From Mycteria americana (taxonomy: Eukaryota > Chordata > Aves > Ciconiiformes > Ciconiidae): a DNA stretch of 64,000 nucleotides. Position numbers and translations under genes: made by a program. The notes under the pieces were generated by a model. That model saw only the letters and a list, made by a program, of their open reading frames with translations, did not search any database and was not told the origin of the DNA. The stretch lies in NCBI RefSeq assembly GCF_035582795.1, contig NC_134371.1, positions 44,929,001 through 44,993,000 on the forward strand, read 5' to 3'. The first letter of the stretch is position 1; each line of letters begins with the position of its first letter. Of this stretch, positions 23,700 to 36,119 are shown in pieces.

Positions 23700-26600
23700 G
23701 GCTAAGTTTGCAACTTATTTTATTGGCACATGAGAATACAGTAGAGAGGAAGGTCATGTCGGATTTTTTTGGGGGGGGAGGTTTGCATATGTGCATACCA
23801 GGAAATCTAACTTCATGTGGAAGAAAACAGCAGAGCTGTCTTCTAGAAAGAGGACATGAGCAATGCCATAACATCTTCAGTCAAACACATGATAGCCTTT
23901 TTCTTGAGGAGCTACAGGGCAGACAATTTTAGATTGGGCATGATGCCACTAAAACAAATCGGCACAAACATAGGCAGCCAAGAGCTTGTGTGTGCATGTG
24001 TGTGTTTACACACGTGCAAATCACTCTACTTTGGGACAGCTGTACGTAAGAGCTCATTAGGAAAACGGAAGGGAGAAGGGCTTAGTGAAAGTTCTTTACT
24101 GTTTTCTAGAAAATTAACTTCCAGACTTTTTAAAACAATGTGTTACCCTGAAACTGCATGCAGGGAATGTCAAAAGGACCAAGGGATTTTGAAAGATCCC
24201 TTCCCTTGACACTCAGTGGAATTTCTGCTAAAAATTCTAGTGTTTTCTTTTGTGCAGCGCTGAAAAGGGCAATCTGAGTGCAAGAATAGCATAGAAATGT
24301 GTTAAATTCAATGCAATGTTATTTCAGATGAGCACTATGCAATAGCCCAAGATTATTTAGTTCTAATACCTGTGGCTTATCCAAACTATGTAGACACCCT
24401 TTGTAGTAATTACAGTTGAATAACATATAACTGAATATAAAACCATTAAGAGGCATCCAAGATATAGGCTGTTGACAGATGTCTCAATTTTCCTTTCCCT
24501 TTTACAAACATGTTCTCTGGTTTGTTCCCATTACCTAATTTTGTTTTACTTGCTCTTCCATTTTGATCTGTAACTGTTCAATGAGCTCAATGCGTCTTCA
24601 AATAACAGGTGCTGACTTTGAGAGTAGTTTCAAACTTCAGTTTGGACTTCTGCTTGCAGTTCAGATTGCGTTCATTTGAGTTCTTACTCAGATCTAAATC
24701 TCGAAATTCCTTCCCACTTGGATACTCTTATTCATGCCACATCAAATATTGACTTGCTAGTGTTCAGATATCAGCTGTCCCTATGCTGTGGAAAATATAT
24801 GTCCTTCATAGTCTTGTATAATCAAAAGAAATGGAAAATGTGTAGTCTAAAAAAACCTAATTATCTAGGGAGAAGAGAATGTAAGACTCTTCTTTAAAGG
24901 AAATCCTTTGAAATACAATTAAAACAAATAGGCAGCTATGTCTCCCTTGCATTTACACTTCAGTTATTGGATGAAACCACAAAACACAACGGCTGATCAT
25001 GAACAAATCAACAACAGAATAACCCTAGACCTCTCTACTGAGAAAATGTGTCTATACAGATGGAGTATGTTGAGCCAAGACACTGAAGAAGAGGCAGAGA
25101 AATACCACTTTAAGTGGATTATACAAAAAAGCATGTAACTATGTTCCATTCTTTCCGTTAGGAAACTTGTATATATTAGTTGTGTGTAAACATAGCTAAT
25201 TTTCTATTTCAGTAGCTGTGCACGCATGTAGTTGAAAAGACCAAGTAAATAAGAAAGTGGATTGGGTTGGTCATGCATTTGAGAATCCTTGCTTTGATTT
25301 GGCCTATACTGAGTAAACCAAATGTGAAGGGATTACCTCCTAAAGCGATTTCCAGGTGACTTCAGACAAATGGAAAGAAAGTTTCACTGTGTGAATTGAA
25401 AAAAGGTTCTGAATTGGAGTAGGTATGCTCGCTTGCCTCATATAGTCCAGTAAGATTATTTTTCCTCTTCTTTTCCCACCCTTTCCTCCTCTACTGAGGA
25501 CATAAACCAACCTGATTTGTCTTCCTTTCTGGTTTCCCAAGGTGTAAGTCTGTAAATGTGTCTTTATGCTGATGAATAAATATGTTTCTGCAAAATTTTA
25601 CAGTGCACAAGCATTCAAAGCTTGTACATCTCATCAATTGATTCCATTTTGACATTCAGCAACATAACATGGCTGCTTTTCTCACATGATCAGCAATTTT
25701 TCATACAGAGCTGGTGGTGATGAACTGGAGTTTCTATAGTTCAAAATTCCTTGTAAGTGTAGCAAATGAGTACAAATTCACTACCTTTATTATAAAGACT
25801 CATTGGAGTTTTACAGTTCTGAGTGGAAATAGGGATAGTTTTATTGGTCAAATAAAATCTGTACTTTGCATATTATACCATGTCTCATGAAAATTAAGAA
25901 CTAACAGTCTTTCTTGCATTATGACTTCTTTGTGCCCAAAATGTTTGATATATATTAGATGTTTGTCAGAGACACATAGTCAGAAGCTGAATGATGAACA
26001 ATGTTTTTGGCATTCTGCCCAGGATATTTTTCCCCACTACCTTTAAAAAAAAAAAAAAATTAATGCAGTTTTGGGGCTTAGGACCTACTCTTTCGCATTC
26101 TTTCTTCTGCTGTTTTGAGCCTTTGTATAGCACTACTATCAACTATTCAATCAGCGTCTTTGAAAAGCACCTACCAGGCTGCCAGATTCCTGATGCAGAG
26201 AAGCTAGATGGTGCCAGAAATCAGTCACTCTGTGCTAAATATTGCTGCTGGCTCCACTCCCTGTCTCTCAGAGTCTGTAGAAGTCTAATCTTCTGTTCTT
26301 CAGTGAAAAGATGGCAGGATTTAAAAATGCCATCTGAAGTTGCTGTTACATAACAAATGTCTTGCCATCCTGCATGGTTAAGGAGTTATACTGGTCTCTG
26401 GCCTCAAATGGTAGCAAGGTCCTATTTTGTTTCCTTTTGGTACCTTGTATTACATAGAATGCCTTTATGCTCAGCTACTCTGGTATTTGTCATTCAGTTC
26501 TTCACTTGCCAAGACTTAAGTTTAGTGAATTTAGAAATTCTTCTATTTTAAACAAAGTGTTTTGCTGCCAATCAAGCCTAAATATCAACACCAAACTGCC

Positions 26601-27059
26601 TTGCACATGTGCAAAATGCCAACCAGCAGAGTACCTACAAAGCAGTTCAGCTGCCCCCAGCTTTTACCACCCAGATGTCTGTACAGAGTTGGCATACTGA
26701 AAATTAAAATGATGTAATATTAAAACTAATATCAGAAAAAGTAATGCTGAAGCTAATGTGCAAACAAATACTTTTCACAATCATAGATGCATCTTCATGA
26801 CATTTCCAGTTTTTATAGAATCCAGGGACCTTCCCAAAAATACTGAGCCATTTGATTGTATAAGAAAGAATAGAATGAATTTTCCAATCACTCTTACAAT
26901 ATGCAAATAATTTTTAGTAGGCGTTTAAAACAATCATTACAAAATTAGCCTAGTGTAAACCAGATCAAGCTGCATTATTTTGCTTAAATGTGTTCCACAG
27001 CTGGCTTAGGTTCTTAACTAGCACATAGTACCTAAATTCAAAATCTGAATCCTCAAAAC

Positions 27060-27300
27060 ACCCTATTCCGTGCTTGCCTCCCTTTGGGCCAGGGGCCCAA
27101 AGCCCCTGGCCACCAAAATACCTGCCAGATGAATTCCCCGTTGCTTAGGCCAGGCTGGTGCTGAGCACCCCTCTGCAGAAGTGCCCTGCTGGGCTCACTT
27201 CAGCATGTCTTGCACAACAGGCTGAAGGAGCATGTGGTTCCCTTCCCCTGTGCTTTCTGCTCCTATGAGCAGTCACTGGAGCAAATCCTAAAGACAAGGG
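27060..27300. other. GC-rich patch with alternative hairpins
   Basis: This patch is clearly richer in G and C than its surroundings but poor in CpG. At its left edge two mutually exclusive perfect hairpins overlap: CTTTGGGCC/GGCCCAAAG (27082-27102) and GGCCAGGGGC/GCCCCTGGCC (27087-27111). No reading frame or repeat family is recognised. It may be a lncRNA exon, an old repeat or a conserved non-coding element. Confidence 0.5.
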
Positions 27301-27469
27301 AAGTTGGTGTCTCAATTACCAAGCTGTAGCTGAGCATATTCTCTATTGCCAACTGAATATTTAATTGCTCTTTGCAAATTGTGAAAGCTTATTGAGGAAG
27401 CATTTGAGAGCATCTCTCAATCAGAATATCCGGTCGTAGGTAGGAGGGAGGGATTTGGGTTCAAAATCC

Positions 27470-27545
27470 CATTGGTAAAGCTGGAATTTGAACCTAGGTC
27501 TTGGGTGTCTTAAGCTATTCCTTGAGAGGAAGGTAGTAAAAGTGC
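27470..27545 (-). repeat. MIR-type SINE relic, antisense
   Basis: Read on the minus strand, the stretch gives AGACCTAGGTTCAAATTCCAG followed by CTTTACCA, a recognisable version of the MIR core (ggttcaaatcccagctctgcca). The flanks are too diverged to set ends exactly. Confidence 0.55.
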
Positions 27546-30500
27546 CTGCTCCTTTGTCAATTGGGAGAGGAGTGTTTTCAGGGCCAAACTCCAGGAAAGA
27601 GTTCCCGGTCATATTGCTGTAACGGCAGCAACATTAAATCCAAAGTTTCAAGGCTGCAGTTCTCGACCTGTGACTCTCACTATTCCCCCGCCTAATTTAG
27701 GAGCATTCTCTTCAACCTGCTGACTTCTGAGTCCTCTTATGTGCGTAGTTCTCTAAGCAATATATACAGCTGCCTAGATATAAATCTCTATGGATATTTT
27801 GGGTATAGATGCTTGGAAGATAACTGCGGCATTTATTATTTCTATAACTTCAATCCTTTTGTTGCTCTAACCTATCTTCAGGGCTTCCCCTCCTCCCTCC
27901 CCCCCCATTAGGAAATGGATGTAATGATTGTGGGTTTTGGTTGACTATTCTTGTCCTTAACTAAGAGGCTAATATATTCTTTGCTGGATGTTCTGCTTTC
28001 TTCTTAGGCCTAACTTGATATTGCTCCTTCTGCTGAAGTGACAGCTCCTGGGTGATGTGTGACACGGCACAGCCAAGAAATCTGTGTGCGGGATGTGTTT
28101 TCTCCAGCTGGATAGTTCTCCAGGAAGAGGTTTAGCAGGTAAACCAGAGCCACAAAGTCTGTTGCCATTATCAAAGGGTTTAGCTTCAACTGCTAATTCT
28201 AGACGTCTAATGCATGAACCCAGTATTTATGCATATGACTTTGATAGCTGAAAATATTAGCATATGAATTTGAGGGTCTGAGAAGGATTTTTAGTATGCA
28301 AATTAGCTTTTAGCTAAGACAGACTGAAAGTAAACCTGAGAAGATAAAAGAAAATAATATTCATATGTACCAAACTGCAGAGTTTATTTCTATTTATTAC
28401 TCTGCTGGTAAGTAGTGGGATGGCCCAGATGAAAACAGAAGGCTCATTACATCTTACAAGTTCTTTTCTGGAGTTAAAACAATGGGAAACGGCTCTGAGA
28501 CAGATTTCTTGTTTTAAGATTATTAATATGGAGAATTACTAGTGGGAGCAACCTATAACTGTCAAGGCAGTTTTTCTCTTGTGTGTTTAAAAAAAGCAAC
28601 AGACCTTTGATAACCTTTATTTTGATGATGTTATGATCCACCTTCAATGTATGGGAGTCTTAAGCCTTGCTTATCTACAGAGTTGAACCTTAAAAAGTTT
28701 TCTTCTACTCTGAGTAAGCCAACTAGCGTCTGTCTTAAAAAGGGGGATTTTCCTTTTTAGATGGGGATTTTCTAAGAAGGGATTTTCCTTTTTAATTGAC
28801 TTTGGAAGGAGTTAACTGTGTGTTTTGAGCTTCCTTATCCATGTTCACCTGCTTGAATATGTTGTTAGACTGCTTTATTACTGACACTTTATGCTGATAT
28901 TTTTTGATAATTATTCAGAAGATCATGTAATTGAAAATAATCTAGTTACTCCTCTCTAGATGCCTTTGGGGATACTTGGAAAAACTAATTGTAAAAATGT
29001 GTATGAGTCTTGCTGACTTTCATTTGATTTTTCATTCGTTAATTTGAGAAAATGAAGGAGAACTAATGTTGTTTATGTAAAACGAGACTGAGAGTGCAGA
29101 AACATGGAAAACATGCCTATTCTTGTGAGAGGTGTGGTGTGCAATAGCTTATGATGAGGTGCAGTTGAAGAGTGGTTATGACTAAGGTGGATGCTGCCTA
29201 ATACATGTCTGGTAGAGCTACTGTTTCTGATTGTGTATTTCATCACTTCACCTTCCCTGCTTCTTCTCCCACCACTGCAGCACTGTCCTACATTTTCCCT
29301 TCGTGGGGGAGGAAGAGTTTATGGGGGAATACTGGTTGGCAACAGAAGTATGCTTCTAGCTGGACTCTAATGATAAAACTCAGAAATATGTTGCAAAAAT
29401 GCACTGCAAGAAGGGAAAAAGGGAAATAATAGCCTCAGGAGCTACCCTTCTGTTGTGAACTGTGGAAATGTAGATTGCATCACAAGGGGTTATGTGTCTG
29501 TGGCTTATGACAACTTGGTAATTATAAACTGAAGATAACTAAGCGCACTGTTTATATAATTTCTTGTTAAACTTGTCACAGATATTCACTTGACGTGATT
29601 CTATTTAGGTTTGGCTTTTTCATCATACTGTATTCACATTGTTTCCTGGTTTTCTTATGTTTGGGGGAAAAAAAAATCAGAAAACTTGTCCTAGATCAGG
29701 CAATAGAGGCATTTTTTTCAGGACCAGAATGAAGGCATAGATGTTTCTATGGGTTTGGGAAGTCTTTTTGGGTTTGGGTTTGGTTTTGGTTTCTTTCCTC
29801 CTGAAGTATGGCTCTCCATATTTCTTTCAAATCAGATGTAGGTACTTAGTAATGAAAATTGATAAAGTTTTAACTGCCAGGCACATGATTAAAAATGTGT
29901 GTCAAAATTTGCAGCTTAAAAAGAGATCTCTGGACGAGCTCAGCAAAGTAGTTCATAGATTATACTAATTCATGTTCACTCTAGAGAGTATCTATGGCAA
30001 ATTGTCTGGCTATAAAAGTAATTATTAAACTAATATGGAAACTCTCTCTACTGTGGTAGCTTAAATTTTGTTCTAATTTGTTTGATTTTCATATCATTAA
30101 ATCTGCAACAGTATTCAAAAATCATAGGTACAGTAGCCCTGCTACAAGTTTCTCTACAGCCCTATGCATTTGAGTGATGACAAGCAGTGAAAAGCACAGA
30201 GTGGGCAGATAGTTTCTATTTCATTGTCCCCTTCAGTCCCATCACATGTCTCTGAATATAGATGCTTGCTACTTGACTATGCAAGGAAATGATTAAATAT
30301 GGATGGATGGATTTTTGAATATACAAATTAGGTATTAGAGACAGTTGTGCTACCCTTGCATGCAAGTTGAAAAATGGAAGAAGGCAAGGAATTTATTTAG
30401 AGAAAACAGGCAAATACATCTGAAATACTTAAAACAAATGAACACATAGAGATATTTTACCAGGAAATTCAAAATTTGGTCACTGTGAACATGACTAAAT

Positions 30501-32114
30501 GTAAGCAGGTCTGAATAAAGGGAGATCTTTGAGACACAAGAATAATAGACTTTTTTGATGGTAAAGAGTGAAAAAGGGTTTTACAGCGTCAAATATTTTT
30601 GTCTGTTTGCTGGACCTCCCAGAACAAAAACTTTCTATGTAGTTGAGAAGCAAACCAAAATATTTTTGCATTGTTTTTTGTAAAGGCTTGTTTCCATCAG
30701 CACTCCATAAATAATATCTGCTTGAAAATGTACTGACTTAAGCATTTAATTTTATGTCTTTCTATACAAGTATTGAAGAATGCATGTATTGGAAAAGTAG
30801 TATACCTATTTCATTTTGAATCCTGAATTGAATAATAAATGGTATTTTTCTTGGATTTAAAAAGGAAGAAGATATGAAAATAAGTATTTTCAAGGTATAG
30901 AATGGAATGTATTTAATCATTAATATCCCTGACAATCATGGAAATATATAGTGTAACTTGAGACTTGTGATTTGTAAGAAGGTATATAGAGGGTGCCTTC
31001 TCTAGAAGGCACAGATCATTCTCACTTAGTTTTGATTTGTGTTTAAATGCAGTTCTCTCCCTATTCTGTCATAATAATTAGTGAATTTCTATTTATGAGG
31101 TCAACAGGGACATATCGGTAAGCTTAAAAATGGACCTGATTTCCCAGTTCAGAGCAGGGATAGAGGGGAAGGTATTCTAGTGTTTCCCCAGTAAGCTCTT
31201 TCATTTTATACCTGAAACACATTACAGCCAGTTAGCAGTCAAGCATGAATTAAATCTTTGCCATGTAATACCACATCTTTTCAAGCAGACATCTGAAGAG
31301 AATACCTAGTATTTTTACACTTATTTAGAGACCAGCGATCAAAATCTTTACTGAACCAACTAAAGGAGGCAAACTCTATGTAGAAGATCTCCAGTCCTTA
31401 AGTAATCAAACCTAGTGTCTTTTAATAGATACTTTTGGGAGTTTGTCATACTCACTTATAAACAGTGAATTGTTCTAGGGGTAGCTTTGGGCTAAACAGT
31501 ATGTCGCCAGAGTAGGTTTTCAGAAGGGCCTAATGTTACTTTACTTTGCTCTCAATGACGTTAAATGGGAATTTTTATGCTGACTTTTGGAGTTGAATTT
31601 AGGAAAGGCTAATTACTTCTGTGCACAGAGGATTTTCGGATCAAATAATCAGAACAAATCATCGGTACTTGGAATGAATCCAGCCCAGGCTGACTGCACC
31701 ACCTTCTGAAGAGCCTTTGAGGCAGTTCTAGTGAATGACGTTAATTTAAAAGAAACTAAATATTAGTAAGGCATTGATGAATGTGGTCAAATTAAAATGA
31801 TGCAAAAACTAAAAGTATCTTTAAAGGATCATCCATGGCTAGATTCAGTGAACATTACTAAGTATTTAAAACACCATTAAGTAGTGGTCTGGACTACACT
31901 GAGAGTATTTACCCAGAGTTACCATGGGGTAGTATCTGACATACTACAGCTATTTCTTTTTACAAAGGAGACCATAAGTCATGAAGAACAGTTAAATACT
32001 ATAGCTAAAAAGTAGATGTTCTTCCACTTTAGTCATTGACTGATGACATAAGCCTATGTGTAGAGTTATTATTAAATAAATGTTTAAAGTTTTGCCTCAG
32101 ATTGTTACTGACAT

Positions 32115-32262
32115 GTCAGCAGAGGCTGGCATCTCTGTTCCTGGTGATATTTAAAAATTGATTGGACAAGGCACCCAACACAGGGTAATGCCAGGTTTTG
32201 CTCTGGTTTGAGCAGGACATTGGACTAGTTGAAGTACTGAGGTCCCTTCTGACCTGACTTAT
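32115..32262 (+). repeat. CR1 LINE 3' tail, old copy
   Basis: This is the 3' untranslated part of a CR1 retrotransposon in the plus orientation. Seen in order: GATATTTAAAAATTGATTGG (the block that follows the reverse-transcriptase frame), a TGCTCTGGTTTGAGCAGGAC block, then TTGGACTAGTTGAAGTACTG and AGGTCCCTTCTGACCT. These are the standard CR1 tail blocks. The terminal octamer-type repeats have decayed (TTTAGTCATTCTG). It is more diverged than the two minus-strand copies, hence older, and belongs to a different insertion. Confidence 0.85.
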
Positions 32263-35200
32263 TTCAGGAGTCTCTCTGATTTAGTCATTCTGAGTATATA
32301 TGGAGGAGGCGTGACGGAACTGCTTCAGAGGCACTTCCATTGATAAAGATATTTCAGACAGCTCAAGACTTTAAAGTAGATCTACTTCTACATGTTTTTG
32401 TCAGCTGTTTGAGAAGAACTTGTATATCCAAAGGATGCTCTGAGCTTTCTGTTCTAAAGGTCAGGAACAATAAATATATCTGTTTGACTACTGACACTTT
32501 AGAAAAAAGAATTACATTTGGGATCTTCATATGTGTGCATAACTTTCTCCAATGCCTATAGCGTGGTGGGTTTTTTGTTGTAGTTGTTTGACTATGAGAA
32601 GGGGTGAGTGAATAGGGCTGTGGGGGGAGTTTTGTTTTGCTTTCATACTCTGCTATTCAATGCCAAATCATTGTAGCTTTGGATGACGTTTAAAATGGAG
32701 CGCAGGGGGGAAATAAAAGACATTACATTGGAGGGCAAAAAGAAAAGAAATAAAGAAGCTAGGTCCCTTGTAAAATGTAAAATACTCTTTTCATTTAGGA
32801 AAAAAGTAAAATAATTTCAACATTTCAAAAGAAAATTGTAGGCTGATTTTTCTCCCTCTCCCCTGCCCCACCCAGTGGAAACAATTTTAGAAGTTTAGTT
32901 GAAGTGTTGAATATATTCAGTTGCCCTAGATAATCTTGGCAAGTTTAGAACATGCTCGAAAAACTTCATGGATTCCTGATATTTAGCTCTTCTGAGTGGA
33001 GACTATGCCTTTAATATGCAAAAATCACTGTTATTTTGCATATGGCATTAGAAATAAGAAATAAGCCAACACAGAATAAAATTAGCTGACTGAAATTTAA
33101 TAAATGTGAATTTATTTTTTTCTTAGTTTGAATACTTTGAAACACTAACTTGAGGGTCTGAGTGTTCAAACTGATGAACTGCATGTACTTTACATTGCAG
33201 AAAATGGAAAACCATGAAATCTTGAAAATTCTTCCTTAGATAAATGAATCCTTTCATCTTAAGTGGAGCTGGCTGTTTGAAAGCTGCAAGCAGCAGACCA
33301 ACATATAAGAGCAGACCCTCCCAAAAAGCAGTTTTGTGACCTTGAAACAGCTTTCTTCAGGTTTTTTTGAGATGAAAATAAGTTTTAAATGCAGGCCAAA
33401 AATCTGGATTCAGTACCCAGCTCTGCTAGTGACTTCCTATGACTAGTTTAACTTCTTTGTTAGAATACTTTAGAAGAAGAAATGTCTCAGGGTTTGTCAC
33501 ACAATTGTTTAGAAATTTGAATGTATTCTCTTTTAAGATGCTGTCAAAGTGCAAATGGTTATTTAATCGATATTTGTTATTGTGAATAACTGTACATATG
33601 TACAGGTCAATAAATACCTGCTTCTGGAAAACAGTGTTTCAGTATATCTGGAATATTTTACTGAAAGTGGAAACAAAAAATACCTAATATTAAAAAAACA
33701 AAAGAAACAAAATATCCCACCTGATCTAGTTTAGAAGTTAGTTTGTTTAAAGCACATTATTTCTATCTGACTCCCTAACCATATCCTATATTTTAATTTT
33801 AAATTCTCCATTAATATTTTTTATCTGGCCCTGTACTATTTGTACCTCCAGAAATTTTGCTGGTGTAAACAGGAGTCTTGGCTATGGGATGAATGAAGTA
33901 TTGCAGCCATCTGAGTTAGAAATTTCAGTGGAGTCTAAAGATAGACTTGTCTCTTGTATCTATTCTTTGGCAGAGAAAGAGGGTGATTGACGAGAAGTAC
34001 AGTATATGAAAGAACAGTTAAAACACAGACACACTGACATTATAATACAGTGTCTCATCGGGTGATGTGGTGTTTTGACTACATGGCTGCAGCAGGTCTA
34101 TAATTTAAATGCCATTAATGGCACAGAAAGCAATAGCATGGAGACAGGAATACTGTAAAATCTCTGAGTCTGTACTTACAATGCAGATAAAATAGCCCTT
34201 TGAACTTGTGGTGCCAAATGTTGTCCAAAGTTACCATTCTTCCATGAGGAAAGCAGTTCTTGTTTTTGTGGGGTTTAATTTCTTCCCCTCCTCCTAGCAC
34301 AGACAGACATTTTCTGTTTAGATTGCTTGGCTTGTGTCACTACAAAGATCCCAGGCAAAGGGAGGCTGCTTGTATTTTGCCTAACTCATGTCCTGTTCAC
34401 ACATTCAGTACAGAATTTGCTATTGTGAATAGTCATGACTATGTTTTCTTTGTGCTCGTTGGCTTTTGAATATGCTTCTTTATACTTTTACTAAAGTAGC
34501 ACACAGAACTAATTTCACCAGAAGCTATTGGTGTTTAGCTGTAACAGAATTACACATAGCCCTGTGACTTCATCCCCGTTATAATATCTCATTTGTTTCC
34601 ACTCGGCTGTTGTAATGTTCTCTGCCTTTTAGACTTGTTGTCCTTTCCCTTGCTCTCCTTTTTTTTTTTTTCTTTTTTTACCCCCATTTTAAATTACAAC
34701 TGAATTTGTTTTGCTCATTGAACTTAACTGTGGGTAAGCACATGTTTCCGTACCATCACAGAAGCCAAACATTTAATGCACCTTAGTGTAATGTATGTTG
34801 TAATTGTTTGCCAAATTGGAGTGACTTTTTCCGAAAAGAATTCCTGATCTTTGAGAACCTTGCAAAATGTGTACAATGTTAATTGTGAGGCTTTTTTTTA
34901 AGCACATATTTCAAAAGAGGAGAAGAAATGCTGTGCAAGTGAAACTTGTTTAAAGTCCTCCGCTGTTTCTAGCAGGAGACTGTTGTGATAGTTGCATTAT
35001 TTCTTTATACGGATAGAATGCAAACAAAAGAATGAAGCTTCTGTAAATTGCACTTAGGCTTTTTTTTTCCTTTAAACTAGTTCATTGTATATAAGTCTGG
35101 TACTATACCACGTATATACTGGATGTTTCCAGTTTGGGCTAAGTGGATGTACTCTTTTCAAAATATTCATGTAGTGCTGACAAAGTTTAAATCCAGCTTC

Positions 35201-35518
35201 TGTTACGTGAATAAATCAAAACTAAATAGTAATAGTTGCTAAAGAGATAGGTAGGGGGTTTCAGAAAAGCTGTCTCTCCTTATAGTACAAGCCCCACGTT
35301 CTAAGTGTGGTAAATGTGTGCATGCATGTATGCCTTTCTTTTCTCACTTAAAACCAAATCATACCTAAAATTCAATGCATATTTCTCTGCTAGAAAACAT
35401 ATGACATGGATCTACCTTATACCGAAGGTAAAGAGAAGTGAAGAATAATAAAGCTACTGCATTAATTTAGAAACTACGGATCTTAGCAGAAGTTATTTAT
35501 TGAGAACTATCTTTATCT
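32263..35518. other. Non-coding AT-rich DNA
   Basis: No exon, RNA gene or young repeat is recognised. A stretch at 33405-33465 (CTGGATTCAGTACCCAGCTC, then TGCTAGTGACTT) looks like a MIR core in the plus orientation. A T-rich tract occurs near 34660-34680. Confidence 0.65.
33405..33465 (+). repeat. MIR-type SINE relic, core
   Basis: CTGGATTCAGTACCCAGCTC followed by TGCTAGTGACTTCC matches the order of the MIR core (ctgggttcgaatcccagctctgccactgactt). It is short and diverged. Confidence 0.5.
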
Positions 35519-35523
35519 GGTAT
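35519..35523. repeat. Target site duplication, left of LTR
   Basis: GGTAT directly precedes the TG of the LTR and is repeated exactly after its terminal CA. Confidence 0.92.
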
Positions 35524-35797
35524 TGTGCTGGTTTTGGCTGGGATAGAGTTAATTTTCTTCCTAGTAGCTAGTATAGGGCTATGTTTTAGATTTGTGCTGA
35601 AAGCAGTGTTGATAACACAGGGATGTTTTCATTACTGCTGAGCAGTGCTTACACAGGGTCAAGGCCTTCTGCTTCTCACCCCACCCCACCAGCGAGCAGG
35701 CTTGGGGGGCACAAGAAGTTGGGAGGGGACACAGCCGGGACAGCTGACCCTGACTGACCAAAGGGCTATTCCATACCATATGGCGTCATGCTCAGCA

Positions 35798-35803
35798 TAT
35801 AAA
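35798..35803 (+). promoter_or_regulatory. TATA box of the solo LTR
   Basis: TATAAA sits within GCATATAAAGCTGG in the middle of the LTR, with a TGACC-rich stretch and GGCGTCATG upstream. It marks the U3 promoter and could still drive rightward transcription. Confidence 0.75.
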
Positions 35804-35984
35804 GCTGGGGGAAGAAGGAGGAAGCGGGGGATGTTTGGAATGAGGGTGTCTGTCTTCCCAAGTAATGGTTATGTGTGATGGAGCCCTGCTTTCCTGGAGA
35901 TGGTTGAACACCTGCCTGCTGATGGGAAGTAGCGAATGAATTCCTTGCTTTGCTTTGCTTGCGTGCACAGCTTTTGCTTTACCT

Positions 35985-35990
35985 ATTAAA
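35985..35990 (+). terminator. Polyadenylation signal of the solo LTR
   Basis: ATTAAA within CCTATTAAACTGTC lies 182 bp after the TATA box and about 125 bp before the LTR end, as expected for the end of the R region. Confidence 0.75.
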
Positions 35991-36114
35991 CTGTCTTTAT
36001 CTCAGCCCACGAGTTTTCTCACTTTTACTCTTCTGATTCTCTCCCCGACTTGTGAGTGCAAGTGAGCGAGCGGCTGTGTGGTGCTTAGTTGCTGGCTGGG
36101 GTTAAAACACGACA

Positions 36115-36119
36115 GGTAT
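36115..36119. repeat. Target site duplication, right of LTR
   Basis: GGTAT directly follows the terminal CA of the LTR and matches the left copy in all five positions. Confidence 0.92.

Larger units (their letters stand above)
12530..32114. other. Non-coding DNA upstream of the miR-181 cluster
   Basis: No exon is recognisable. For the leftward miRNA transcript this side is upstream, so it should be host-gene intron or promoter-proximal DNA. It contains MIR-type SINE relics (19225-19335, 22493-22566, 27470-27545), a palindromic old repeat (16003-16060), a perfect palindrome (17255-17280), a diverged repeat pair (21263-21355 and 22595-22690), a T21 tract (23679-23699) and a GC-rich patch (27060-27300). 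The longest open frame, 186 codons on the plus strand at 13965-14525, is T-rich and resembles no protein I know. Confidence 0.65.
35524..36114 (+). mobile_element. Solo LTR of an avian endogenous retrovirus
   Basis: A complete 591-bp long terminal repeat begins TGTGCTGGTTTTGGC and ends AAAACACGACA, so it has canonical TG...CA termini with imperfect inverted ends. It is flanked by a perfect 5-bp target duplication, GGTAT, at 35519-35523 and 36115-36119. Inside are a TATA box (TATAAA, 35798-35803) and a polyadenylation signal (ATTAAA, 35985-35990), giving a readable U3-R-U5 order. I recognise the family from many bird genomes. A 5-bp duplication is usual for ERVL-type elements; I do not assign a subfamily name. 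No internal retroviral genes are present on either side, so this is the product of LTR-LTR recombination. Short stop-rich frames inside it are not genes. Confidence 0.93.

Noticed and set aside
23987..24018. TG-rich stretch with TTTACACACGTG suspected as a Z-DNA or hairpin element
   Set aside because: The alternating tract is short and interrupted, and the apparent foldback is not exact.
27455..27470. GGGTTCAAAATCCC, resembling a tRNA T-arm
   Set aside because: No acceptor, D-arm or anticodon arm surrounds it; the neighbouring sequence fits a MIR-type SINE better.
29760..29795. TTTGGG-like repeats suggesting an interstitial telomere
   Set aside because: The units are GGTTTG/GGTTTT and few in number, not TTAGGG.
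35579..35878. Open frames of 66 and 77 codons inside the LTR
   Set aside because: LTRs of this kind carry no genes; the frames run through the U3 promoter and do not resemble a protein.
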